From a bacterium endosymbiont of Escarpia laminata (GTDB lineage: Bacteria > Pseudomonadota > Gammaproteobacteria > Chromatiales > Chromatiaceae): a stretch of 64,000 nucleotides of DNA. The notes beneath the pieces were generated by a model. It ran no database searches, had not been told where the DNA came from, and was given only the letters and a program-made list of their open reading frames with translations. Shown here piece by piece: positions 57,730 through 64,000 of this stretch. The DNA lies in contig QGON01000068.1 in assembly GCA_003660235.1 (NCBI GenBank), positions 62,001-126,000 on the forward strand, written 5' to 3'. The position numbers and the translations under genes are program-made. Each line of letters begins with the position of its first letter. Position 1 is the first letter of the stretch.

Positions 57730-59451
57730 TTAAGTCACCTTCACTTCTATCTTCTCCCCGGTTTCAGGATCAGACAGATGGACTGCGCAGGCGATGCAGG
57801 GGTCGAAACTGTGAATGGTGCGGAGGATCTCCACCGGCTGTTTGGGATCGACCACCTGGTGGTTGTCCTGCAACGCGGCTTCATAGGCACCAGGCTGTCC
57901 CTGGGCATCCCGTGGACCGGCATTCCAGGTACTGGGTACGACTGCCTGGTAGTTGGAAATCTTACCGTTTTCAATCACCACCCAGTGACCGAGTGCGCCG
58001 CGCGGCGCCTCCATGAAGCCCACTCCCTGACACCGGCTCGGCCAGGTTGAGGGTTCCCAGAGTGCCTCGTTGAAGGTCTTGGTATCCCCCGCCTTGATAT
58101 TGGCGATCAGTTGATCCTGCCAACCCTGCATGGCATCGGCGATGATCTTGGTCTCCAGGGTTCGGGCCGCTGTTCTGCCAAGGGTGGAGAAGAGCGCTCT
58201 GACCGGCAGATCCAGGGTCTTGAGGGTCATATTGACCAGTTCCCTGGTCTGTTCGTGGCCTTTGGCATAGAGCATCAACACGCGAGCCAGAGGCCCGACC
58301 TCCATCGGTTTTCCTTTCCAGCGCGGAGATTTGATCCAGGAGTAGGATTCATCCACATTCAAGTGTTTATAGGGCGGTTTCGGACCTGTGTAGTTAAGGT
58401 TGGTCTCGCCATCATAGGGATGTTTAGGCGCATCCTTGCCGTCACCCTGGTCATACCAGGAGTGTGAGACGAACTCCTGAATCTCGTCAGGATTGTTCAT
58501 GTCCAGTGGGTGAACAGTGGAGATGTCACGATTCAGGATCACACCCGCAGGCAGGAAGTAACTGGATGGATCATCCATGGTGGTGGCCGGCAGGTCGCCA
58601 TAACAGAGGAAGTTCCCCACACCCTCGCCCCTTTCGCCCCAGTCCTTATAAAAACCGGCGATCGCCAGTGTATCCGGCACATAAACCTGATCCACGAACG
58701 TCTGCATCTGGGTAATGACATTCTGCACCTGTGCCAATTTCTTTGCATTGATCGCGGAATCGGAGTTGAGATCGATCGGGGAAGCTGTGCCGCCCACCAG
58801 GAAGTTCGGATGTGGATTCTTGCCACCGAAGATGGTGTGCAGCTTCACTACATCACGCTGCCAGCTCAAAGCCTCCAGATAGTGAGAGACTGCCATCAGG
58901 TTGGCTTCGGGGGGCAGTTTGTAGGCGGAGTGACCCCAGTAGGCCTTGGCAAAGATGCCGAGCTGTCCGGATTCGACAAAGCCCTTCAGCTTCTTCTGCA
59001 TGTCGGAAAAGTAACCGGGCGAGGATTTGGGCCACTTGCTGATCGATTGGGCCAGTTGGGATGTCGCTCCAGGGTCGGCGGAGAGCGCAGATACCACATC
59101 CACCCAGTCCAGCGCGTGCAGATGATAGAAGTGCATCACATGATCATGGATATACTGCGCGCCGATCATCAGATTGCGGATCAGTTGCGCATTGGGCGGG
59201 ATCGGATAGTTCAGTGCATTCTCCACTGCCCGTACCGATGCGATACCATGAACCAGTGTGCAGACACCGCAGATGCGCTGCGCATACGCCCAGGCATCAC
59301 GCGGATCCCGGCCCTGCAGGATAAGTTCGATGCCGCGCACCATGGTGCCGGAGGAGTATGCACTGACGATCTTATCGCCCGCCATCTCCGCTTCGATCCT
59401 GAGGTGCCCTTCGATTCGTGTGATCGGATCTACGACGATACGTTCGCTCAT
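57730..59451 (-). CDS. hynL: [NiFe] hydrogenase large subunit, Isp type
   Basis: Catalytic subunit with the Ni-Fe site. The 573 residues include the N-terminal ligand motif RICGVCTLVHGIASVR (RxCGxCxxxH) and the C-terminal DPCIACAVH. After this His a 15-residue tail (LSDPETGEKIEVKVT) remains to be removed by the maturation protease encoded upstream. The gene closes the order hynS-isp1-isp2-hynL known from Thiocapsa and Allochromatium. The ATG at 59451 follows AGGAGACGAG. A 63-base gap from isp2, with a small hairpin GGGGC ... GCCCC, sets this gene slightly apart within the operon. Confidence 0.97.
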   Translation of the reverse strand: MSERIVVDPITRIEGHLRIEAEMAGDKIVSAYSSGTMVRGIELILQGRDPRDAWAYAQRICGVCTLVHGIASVRAVENALNYPIPPNAQLIRNLMIGAQYIHDHVMHFYHLHALDWVDVVSALSADPGATSQLAQSISKWPKSSPGYFSDMQKKLKGFVESGQLGIFAKAYWGHSAYKLPPEANLMAVSHYLEALSWQRDVVKLHTIFGGKNPHPNFLVGGTASPIDLNSDSAINAKKLAQVQNVITQMQTFVDQVYVPDTLAIAGFYKDWGERGEGVGNFLCYGDLPATTMDDPSSYFLPAGVILNRDISTVHPLDMNNPDEIQEFVSHSWYDQGDGKDAPKHPYDGETNLNYTGPKPPYKHLNVDESYSWIKSPRWKGKPMEVGPLARVLMLYAKGHEQTRELVNMTLKTLDLPVRALFSTLGRTAARTLETKIIADAMQGWQDQLIANIKAGDTKTFNEALWEPSTWPSRCQGVGFMEAPRGALGHWVVIENGKISNYQAVVPSTWNAGPRDAQGQPGAYEAALQDNHQVVDPKQPVEILRTIHSFDPCIACAVHLSDPETGEKIEVKVT

Positions 59452-59514
59452 TTTCTCTCGTCTCCTGAAGGGGCATCTCCCGCCCCACAAGTCCGGTCAA
59501 GCCGAACCTACACT

Positions 59515-60783
59515 CTATTCGTTATCTTCCACCAGATGTTCCGCCAGCATCTCGGTCAGTCCGACCACTGGAAGTTCCACCCGGTACTCTTCAAGGCCAT
59601 CTTCCAGCATCAAGCGGCAATTGGCACAAGCGGTAACCAACTTGTCTACATTCAGCTCATCCAGCTGGCTCTTTTTTCTCGCGAACACCTTGAGCCGCAG
59701 TTCATCTGCCCGCTCATTGGCACTGACACCGCCACCACCGCCGCAACACCAGTTCATCTCACGGTGATCACTCATCTCCACGAAGTTCGCCGCAACCTGC
59801 TTCAGCAGATTGCGCGGGGGTTCCAACACCCCGCCCTTGCGTACGATCTGGCAGGGATCGTGGAAAGTCAGCCGCGCCTCATCCATACCCTGGGTCTTCA
59901 GTTTTCCAGCGACTCGCAACTCATCCAGCAGTTCGAGAATATGCACCACCTTGAAGGGGTAGCGCCGGCCGATCAGATTCGGCCCTTCCCAACGGATGGC
60001 AGTATAGGCGTGGCCACACTCGGGACTGATGACATATTTGACCTTCAGTTTCTCCGCGCCTTTCACCACCCGTTCAACCAGTTCTGCGGCGATATCGCTA
60101 CTGCCGATCTGAATACCTGCATTGGTCGCTTCAAAAGCCTCTGAGCAGAGTGTCCAGCTGACCCCCGCCTGTTTGAAGATCCTGGCCAACGCCTCGATGT
60201 ACTCAGGGAAATTCATGATCTCCATCGAAGAGAGCAGCGCCAGATAGTCAGCACCCACCACGTCGACCGGGATCTCCAGTCCGGTATCCGCCTCGATATG
60301 CCTGATCTGTGCCTGCACCGCGTGAAATTTCACCCCCATTGGACTGCCGATCTTGACTGCACGGGCGCTGGCGCCTTTCATGCCTTCGGGTGCATTACCC
60401 GAGGCGACAAAACCTTCCCGCTCCTTGCGGATCATATAGGCGATATCGTTGCCCACCGGGCAGACCATGGAGCAGCGTCCACAGAGCGAGCAGGCGTCAT
60501 AGACCAGCGGCTCCCACTCCTGCAACAGTTCATCGGTCACCGGCTGCGTCAGACCAAGCGCCTTCTTGACCCGCCCCCAGAGAGTAAACTCCTGCTCCCA
60601 GATGCGGCGCAGGGGTTCAAGCTTGTTGATGGGGGTGTAACGGGGATCACCGGTTTCCGTGTAGAAGAGGCAGGCCTCCGCACATAGTCCGCAGTTGACG
60701 CAACTGGAAAAGAAGGCCGCCACCGGCGCATCGATCTCTTCACGCAATGCATTGAGTCCACGTTCCAGGGTTGCCTGACTCAC
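59515..60783 (-). CDS. isp2: Isp2, HdrD-like iron-sulfur protein of the hydrogenase
   Basis: Iron-sulfur protein related to heterodisulfide reductase subunit D, 422 residues. The N-terminal half has two ferredoxin-type clusters (CVNCGLCAEACLF, CSLCGRCSMVCPVG). The C-terminal half has two CCG domains, seen in SPECGHAYTA-like VISPECGHAYTA and in MNWCCGGGGGVSANE, which in HdrD hold a catalytic noncubane cluster. Together with Isp1 it is thought to carry electrons between HynSL and the membrane. The start overlaps isp1 by 4 bases. Confidence 0.93.
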   Translation of the reverse strand: MSQATLERGLNALREEIDAPVAAFFSSCVNCGLCAEACLFYTETGDPRYTPINKLEPLRRIWEQEFTLWGRVKKALGLTQPVTDELLQEWEPLVYDACSLCGRCSMVCPVGNDIAYMIRKEREGFVASGNAPEGMKGASARAVKIGSPMGVKFHAVQAQIRHIEADTGLEIPVDVVGADYLALLSSMEIMNFPEYIEALARIFKQAGVSWTLCSEAFEATNAGIQIGSSDIAAELVERVVKGAEKLKVKYVISPECGHAYTAIRWEGPNLIGRRYPFKVVHILELLDELRVAGKLKTQGMDEARLTFHDPCQIVRKGGVLEPPRNLLKQVAANFVEMSDHREMNWCCGGGGGVSANERADELRLKVFARKKSQLDELNVDKLVTACANCRLMLEDGLEEYRVELPVVGLTEMLAEHLVEDNE

Positions 60784-61442
60784 GACTGCACCCCCCGGCG
60801 TCCGGCCATTGCACCGTTATACCAACGGGCCAAGGGAAAGGTGAAGGTATGCATCAGTTTGGTAAAGGGGAATATAACCATCAAAAACTCAATGCTCAGG
60901 ATATGTATCCCAAGCACAAGTGGATAGGGCGTCAGCATACGGTGATAGGCCAGGTAGCCGGTCACTATCGGCAGGAATGCAGCCAACCACACCAGATAGT
61001 CTTCCGGTCCGCTTAGAAATCGCTTCACCGAATGAGTGATGCGGTCGATCAGCATCGCAACCAACGTCACCATTGTCACCACTGCCACGGCATCCACGAT
61101 ATGGCTGGAGAGTCCCGGCCACTTGATGCCCAGAACGCTGTGCAGCAACTCGATATGGGGAACGAAAAACAGCAGGCAGATCAGAAACCCGATATGCCAG
61201 ATGTAACCACCAATAACCGTAAATGGAGACTGTTTGAAGCTACCCGCTTCCGGTAGTGTCCGGGTCACGATAGTGCGCAAGCCGGGGCCAAACTCCCCGC
61301 CCTTTGGCTCCGCAAGATCCTGTTTCCGCCCAAGCAACACTATCTCCAGCAGACGGACGACAATGCCTATGACAAACACCGCCAGGGCGATATCAAAGGC
61401 AGGCCCCTTCACCCACAGCAGAAAGTCGATCGGGCTGTTCAT
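60780..61442 (-). CDS. isp1: Isp1, membrane haem-b-type subunit of the hydrogenase
   Basis: Integral membrane protein of 220 residues with about five hydrophobic segments (for example FDIALAVFVIGIVVRLLEIV, GYIWHIGFLICLLFFVPHI and LVWLAAFLPIVTGYLAYHRM). It resembles the gamma subunit of nitrate reductase, with His residues in the segments that can ligate haem b (WHIGF, AYHRM). It is expected to connect HynSL to the quinone pool. It overlaps hynS and isp2 by 4 bases each. Confidence 0.92.
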   Translation of the reverse strand: MNSPIDFLLWVKGPAFDIALAVFVIGIVVRLLEIVLLGRKQDLAEPKGGEFGPGLRTIVTRTLPEAGSFKQSPFTVIGGYIWHIGFLICLLFFVPHIELLHSVLGIKWPGLSSHIVDAVAVVTMVTLVAMLIDRITHSVKRFLSGPEDYLVWLAAFLPIVTGYLAYHRMLTPYPLVLGIHILSIEFLMVIFPFTKLMHTFTFPLARWYNGAMAGRRGVQS

Positions 61443-62542
61443 GACGTTTTTTCCAAATCATCCACAGTGACGGTTTCATGCCTGGCAGCCGCATCTGCCT
61501 TGGCATTGCGATTAAGCATACCGGCTGCCGCACCGACGGCCACACCGGCTACCGCACCAAGCCCAATGTTGCGGGCAATATCCCCGTCGGGAATGGAGAT
61601 GGCGTTATAGAAACCGCCACCGTCCCAGAAATCGGGTTCGGAACAACCCAGGCAGCCATGGCCTGACTCAACCGGCCAACTCGTACCCTGATTCCACTTG
61701 GTGGTGGCACAGGCGTTGTAGGTCATCGGGCCCTTGCACCCCATTCGGTAGAGACACCACCCCTTGCGTGCGCCTTCATCGTCAAAGGTCTCTGCAAACA
61801 GGCCCTTATCGTAAAACGGACGACGATAGCAGCGATCATGAATGCTTTGGCCATAGAAGACTTTCGGCCGACCCAGATCATCCAGCTCGGGCAGACCGCC
61901 AAAAGTCAGGAAGTGCGCCAGCACACCTGAGATCACCGTTGGAATGGGTGGGCAGCCGGAGACATTGACCACCGGCTTGTCTTTGATGATCTCCGAGACC
62001 GACACTGCTCCGGTGGGGTTGGGATTGGCATGTGGCAGACCACCAAAGGCCGCGCAACTACCCACGGCAATGACTGCGGCGGCCCCCGCCACGGTCTCCT
62101 TCAGCATATCGAGGTTGCTGATACCGGCAATCGTTGAAAAACCAGGGTCTTTTAGCGGAATCGACCCATCGACCACCACCAGGTATTTGCCAAAATTCTC
62201 ATGTATTGCTGCTTCACGCGCAGCCTCTGCCCCCTCTCCGGAAGCCGCCTGCAGGGTATGGTGATAATCGAGTGAGATGTGGTCGAAGATGAGATTTTCT
62301 ATGGTGGGGGCGTGGGCTCGGGTGAGAGATTCTGTACAGCCTGTACACTCCTGAAAGGAGAGCCAGATTACAGAGGGGCGCCTGGCCTTTTCCAACGCTT
62401 CCGCAATAGCCGGCACCATGGCCGGAGGCAATGCCATCATCGAAGCGGTGGCGGTACAGAATTTCAGAAACCCCCGCCTTGACACACCCCGCTGCCGCAG
62501 GCTTTCGCCGAGAGTTTTAATCTCTGTATTTGAATCAGCCAT
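61439..62542 (-). CDS. hynS: [NiFe] hydrogenase small subunit, Isp type
   Basis: Electron-transfer subunit with three Fe-S clusters, 367 residues. A twin-arginine signal (GVSRRGFLKFCTATASMMAL) leads to export of the folded dimer. The proximal-cluster motif ECTGCTESLTRAHAPT, AVGSCAAFGGLPHANP, VNVSGCPPIPTVISG, the medial/distal cluster segments HDRCYRRPFYDKG, GWCLYRMGCKGPMTYNACAT and GHGCLGCSEPDFWDGG are complete. A short hydrophobic Gly/Ala segment near the C-terminus (IGLGAVAGVAVGAAAGML) may anchor it in the membrane. The ATG at 62542, with GGGAG upstream, follows the overlap with the HupH-like gene. Confidence 0.96.
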   Translation of the reverse strand: MADSNTEIKTLGESLRQRGVSRRGFLKFCTATASMMALPPAMVPAIAEALEKARRPSVIWLSFQECTGCTESLTRAHAPTIENLIFDHISLDYHHTLQAASGEGAEAAREAAIHENFGKYLVVVDGSIPLKDPGFSTIAGISNLDMLKETVAGAAAVIAVGSCAAFGGLPHANPNPTGAVSVSEIIKDKPVVNVSGCPPIPTVISGVLAHFLTFGGLPELDDLGRPKVFYGQSIHDRCYRRPFYDKGLFAETFDDEGARKGWCLYRMGCKGPMTYNACATTKWNQGTSWPVESGHGCLGCSEPDFWDGGGFYNAISIPDGDIARNIGLGAVAGVAVGAAAGMLNRNAKADAAARHETVTVDDLEKTS

Positions 62543-63002
62543 CACGTCTTCTCCCGTTCATAGGATTGCTCAGCGACGCGACCCCATCTGGAGTACGCAA
62601 ACGATTTTCGAGCCGTGAAATAGAGTCTGTGAGATCTGCAACCTGGGTAAAAAGGATCTCAGGCACCCGGGTAATCTCAATCTGAAGGGCGATGCGCTCG
62701 CCTTCGGTATTTCTGTGATCAACGATCCAGACACCGGCGAATGCCGTTTCATAGATCTCGCTGACGCCCAGGGTTTCAAGTTTGACCGCCACCTCCCCAC
62801 GGCCCAGTACGTCGAGCAATAGCTCTTCATCACCAGGACCAAAGGGGATCGATCTAAGATCGATGGTAGTGGATTCTTCCGTTTCGCCAAGACGGCGCAA
62901 GGCATGAAGGATTTCATGCAGGACAGGGACGGCATTGCCATGCTGAACAAGCCGATCAACAGGCGCCTCTACACGTATATCGATGTCCTGCAGTTTTTGC
63001 AT
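62535..63002 (-). CDS. HupH/HyaF-like hydrogenase expression protein (short form)
   Basis: Cytoplasmic protein of 155 residues that resembles the C-terminal domain of HupH/HyaF, found with [NiFe] hydrogenases: ILHALRRLGETEESTTIDLR, LLLDVLGRGEVAVKLETLGV, EIYETAFAGVWIVDHRN. Full HyaF/HupH proteins are near 280 residues, so this is about half, and the N-terminal half is absent rather than visibly broken. In HyaF/HupH the domain helps assembly of the small subunit's iron-sulfur clusters. It is the first gene of the hydrogenase transcript and overlaps hynS by 8 bases. The ATG at 63002 is chosen over an earlier TTG. Confidence 0.8.
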   Translation of the reverse strand: MQKLQDIDIRVEAPVDRLVQHGNAVPVLHEILHALRRLGETEESTTIDLRSIPFGPGDEELLLDVLGRGEVAVKLETLGVSEIYETAFAGVWIVDHRNTEGERIALQIEITRVPEILFTQVADLTDSISRLENRLRTPDGVASLSNPMNGRRRDG

Positions 63003-63033
63003 ATGCAACACCGTTCATTTCATCTATTAGTAG

Positions 63034-63073
63034 ATTATCTCCAACCGATAGAACCGGTACTGATCCAGATCAC
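63034..63073 (-). promoter_or_regulatory. FNR-type promoter of the hydrogenase operon
   Basis: The element GTGATCTGGATCAG (minus strand 63073-63060) matches TTGAT-N4-ATCAA at eight of ten positions. The -10-like GATAAT (63039-63034) puts transcription start near 63026, so the site is centred at about -40 to -41, the class II activation position for FNR/CRP. Binding is inferred. Confidence 0.6.
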
Positions 63074-63132
63074 TTAGAGGTCGAAATTCGGTGATTTTTT
63101 AAAAAATATTGGTGCAGTATTCCTTGCTATAG

Positions 63133-63609
63133 CTAACGCCATCCACGAAGTATAGACAGAATTTCATCAATTGCCTTATCGATGGCAGGGAAAACCGTTT
63201 TACTGGGTGATTCCCCCCACTCCAGCGACTCCGGCTCAATGCCCACAAGCACTCTCTGTGCAGGCAACTGTTCCGTCAGACGTGAGATATCCAACAGATC
63301 CGTCAATCCAACCTCGTGCACACTCTGTCGGTTGCCACTGAGATAACGATCCATCTTTTCATTGCGGAAGACCCTGACTGTGCCTGGTGGACTCTCCATC
63401 CTGGCCGCATCCACCACTATCACCCCGTCCGCTCTGCTAATCGGTTCCGCCAGGGTGAAACTCAGGGTTCCGCCATCCAAATATTCAACACCCTTCAACC
63501 CGCCATGTAATGCCTGCATGCGTTTCACTACGTGGACACCGATACCTTCATCGGTCAGTAGCGTATTGCCTATACCCAGAATAAGGACAGATTCAATTGA
63601 CAAATTCAT
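63133..63609 (-). CDS. Hydrogenase maturation protease (HyaD/HynD type)
   Basis: Endopeptidase that removes the C-terminal tail of the large subunit after Ni insertion. The 158 residues start with the classic nickel-binding GIGNTLLTDEGIGVHVV (Glu), and continue with YLDGGTLSFTL, VIVVDAARMESPPGTVRVF (Asp) and VHEVGLTDLLDI (His), giving the three metal ligands of HybD. An AAGGAG lies one base before the ATG at 63609; at a TTG at 63603 the spacing would be 7 bases, so the TTG could be the true start. It is divergent from hypC and leads into the operon region. Confidence 0.93.
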   Translation of the reverse strand: MNLSIESVLILGIGNTLLTDEGIGVHVVKRMQALHGGLKGVEYLDGGTLSFTLAEPISRADGVIVVDAARMESPPGTVRVFRNEKMDRYLSGNRQSVHEVGLTDLLDISRLTEQLPAQRVLVGIEPESLEWGESPSKTVFPAIDKAIDEILSILRGWR

Positions 63610-63674
63610 GCTCCTTGAGAGAATAGTCGATAGAAATTTTCCGTCCATGATAATCAAGAGGCAGCTCACTGGCC

Positions 63675-63920
63675 ATGTGTCTCGGCATTCCAATGCAGAT
63701 CAAGACGATCGTTGAATACACCGCCCGCTGTGAGGCGAAAGGTGTCGAACGTGACGTCAGCCTTTTCATGCTGCAGCATGAGACGCTGGAACCCGGCGAT
63801 TTCGTGGTGGTACATGTTGGCTATGCGATCCAGAAAGTCACGCCTCAGGAAGCCCGCTCCGCCTGGGAGATCTACGATGAGATGCTGAAGACACTGGATG
63901 AGCGGCCTGGGAGCCTCTGA
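63675..63920 (+). CDS. hypC: HypC/HupF-type hydrogenase chaperone
   Basis: Chaperone that carries the Fe(CN)2CO group to the large subunit with HypD. The 81 residues start MCLGIPMQIKTIVEY, with the essential Cys2, and continue GDFVVVHVGYAIQKVTPQEA, all typical of HypC. It is divergent from the maturation protease, 65 bases away, and is the only hyp gene visible. Others may follow past the window end. Confidence 0.94.
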   Translation: MCLGIPMQIKTIVEYTARCEAKGVERDVSLFMLQHETLEPGDFVVVHVGYAIQKVTPQEARSAWEIYDEMLKTLDERPGSL

Positions 63921-64000
63921 ATGAATCTGAGCAAGATGAATTGGCGATCAGAATACGCCAATTTGAGGCGCAAATCGCACGTAATAGCCAGCTATTGCGA
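63921..64000 (+). other. Edge of window: start of an unresolved downstream gene
   Basis: An ATG directly follows the hypC stop (63921) and opens a frame to the end of the window, but its 26 codons (MNLSKMNWRSEYANLRRKSH) resemble no hyp protein. Another frame one base earlier reads DELAIRIRQFEAQIARNSQL, a coiled-coil-like stretch, but lacks a normal start codon. The window is too short to decide. Confidence 0.3.

Noticed and set aside
59470-59514. GTAGGTTCGGCTTGACCGG in the isp2-hynL gap as a REP copy
   Set aside because: Start resembles GTAGGCCGG but the stem and second hairpin are missing; at best a remnant.
58510-60144. 544-codon frame on plus opposite hynL and isp2
   Set aside because: Antisense to two intact hydrogenase genes; the composition is that of a reverse complement.
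63094-63107. ATTTTTTAAAAAAT palindrome as a terminator of the maturation protease gene
   Set aside because: No G+C stem; more likely an AT-rich upstream element of the hydrogenase promoter.

Overview
The window reads as chromosomal DNA of a free-living or symbiotic sulfur-oxidising gammaproteobacterium, most like the Chromatiales/Sedimenticola/Thiodiazotropha grouping. The signs are a dissimilatory-type ATP sulfurylase (sat), a complete hynS-isp1-isp2-hynL hydrogenase operon of the kind described from purple sulfur bacteria, gammaproteobacterial housekeeping blocks (rpoE-rseABC-degQ-lepA-lepB-rnc-era-recO-pdxJ; recC-recB-recD), and a PEP-CTERM surface protein. The assignment is inference from gene content; no rRNA or tRNA lies in the window.

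Layout. 1-7.3 kb (minus strand): a metal-type RND efflux operon, read BlaI-like repressor > M56 membrane metallopeptidase > TolC-like outer membrane factor > CusB-like adaptor > CusA/CzcA-like pump (cut by the window edge), with a palindromic operator/promoter in front. 7.3-14.3 kb: a HHE/hemerythrin protein, hpt, nagZ, a stand-alone secreted FliL-like protein, and an oligopeptide-type ABC transporter whose operon contains an L,D-transpeptidase and whose first permease is frameshifted. 14.4-22.2 kb: CYTH phosphatase, rlmD, a YdbL/YdbH-like envelope pair, cysM, an unknown lipoprotein, pdxJ. 22.3-32.3 kb: recO, era, rnc, a DUF4845 gene, lepB, lepA, a glutaredoxin-like gene, degQ/mucD, rseC, rseB, rseA, rpoE, with a candidate self-regulated sigma-E promoter. 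32.4-36.1 kb (plus strand): nadB, a bacteriohemerythrin, and a PEP-CTERM protein preceded by a clean -24/-12 (sigma-54) promoter. 36.1-47.3 kb (minus): sat, recD, recB, recC and an HDOD protein. 47.7-51.5 kb (plus): a DUF1631-PilZ-glycosyltransferase cluster. 51.6-57 kb: lytic transglycosylase, YchJ-like protein, hrpA; then tpm on plus. 57.7-64 kb: the Isp-type [NiFe] hydrogenase structural genes, a HupH/HyaF-like factor and maturation protease on minus, and hypC divergent on plus, with an FNR-type site placed at about -41 of the operon promoter.

How the parts fit. The organism would oxidise reduced sulfur (Sat as the ATP-yielding terminal step) and use hydrogen through HynSL, whose Isp1 haem-b-type membrane protein and Isp2 HdrD-like protein link the enzyme to quinone or thiol chemistry under oxygen-limited control. 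Several genes concern the cell envelope: the sigma-E module, NagZ, the L,D-transpeptidase with a peptide-binding protein, the SLT lytic transglycosylase, and the YdbH/YdbL pair.

Two families of dispersed inverted repeats occupy the intergenic spaces. One is a REP-like double hairpin bounded by GTAGGCC and GGCCTAC (four full or near-full copies and one half copy). The other is an inverted repeat around CCACGAAGAACACGAAGG (one full copy, one half). The most noteworthy leads are the BlaI/M56-controlled metal pump, the transporter operon with an embedded L,D-transpeptidase and broken permease, the sigma-54-driven orphan PEP-CTERM gene, the PilZ/glycosyltransferase overlap with no normal start codon, and the FNR-type hydrogenase promoter.
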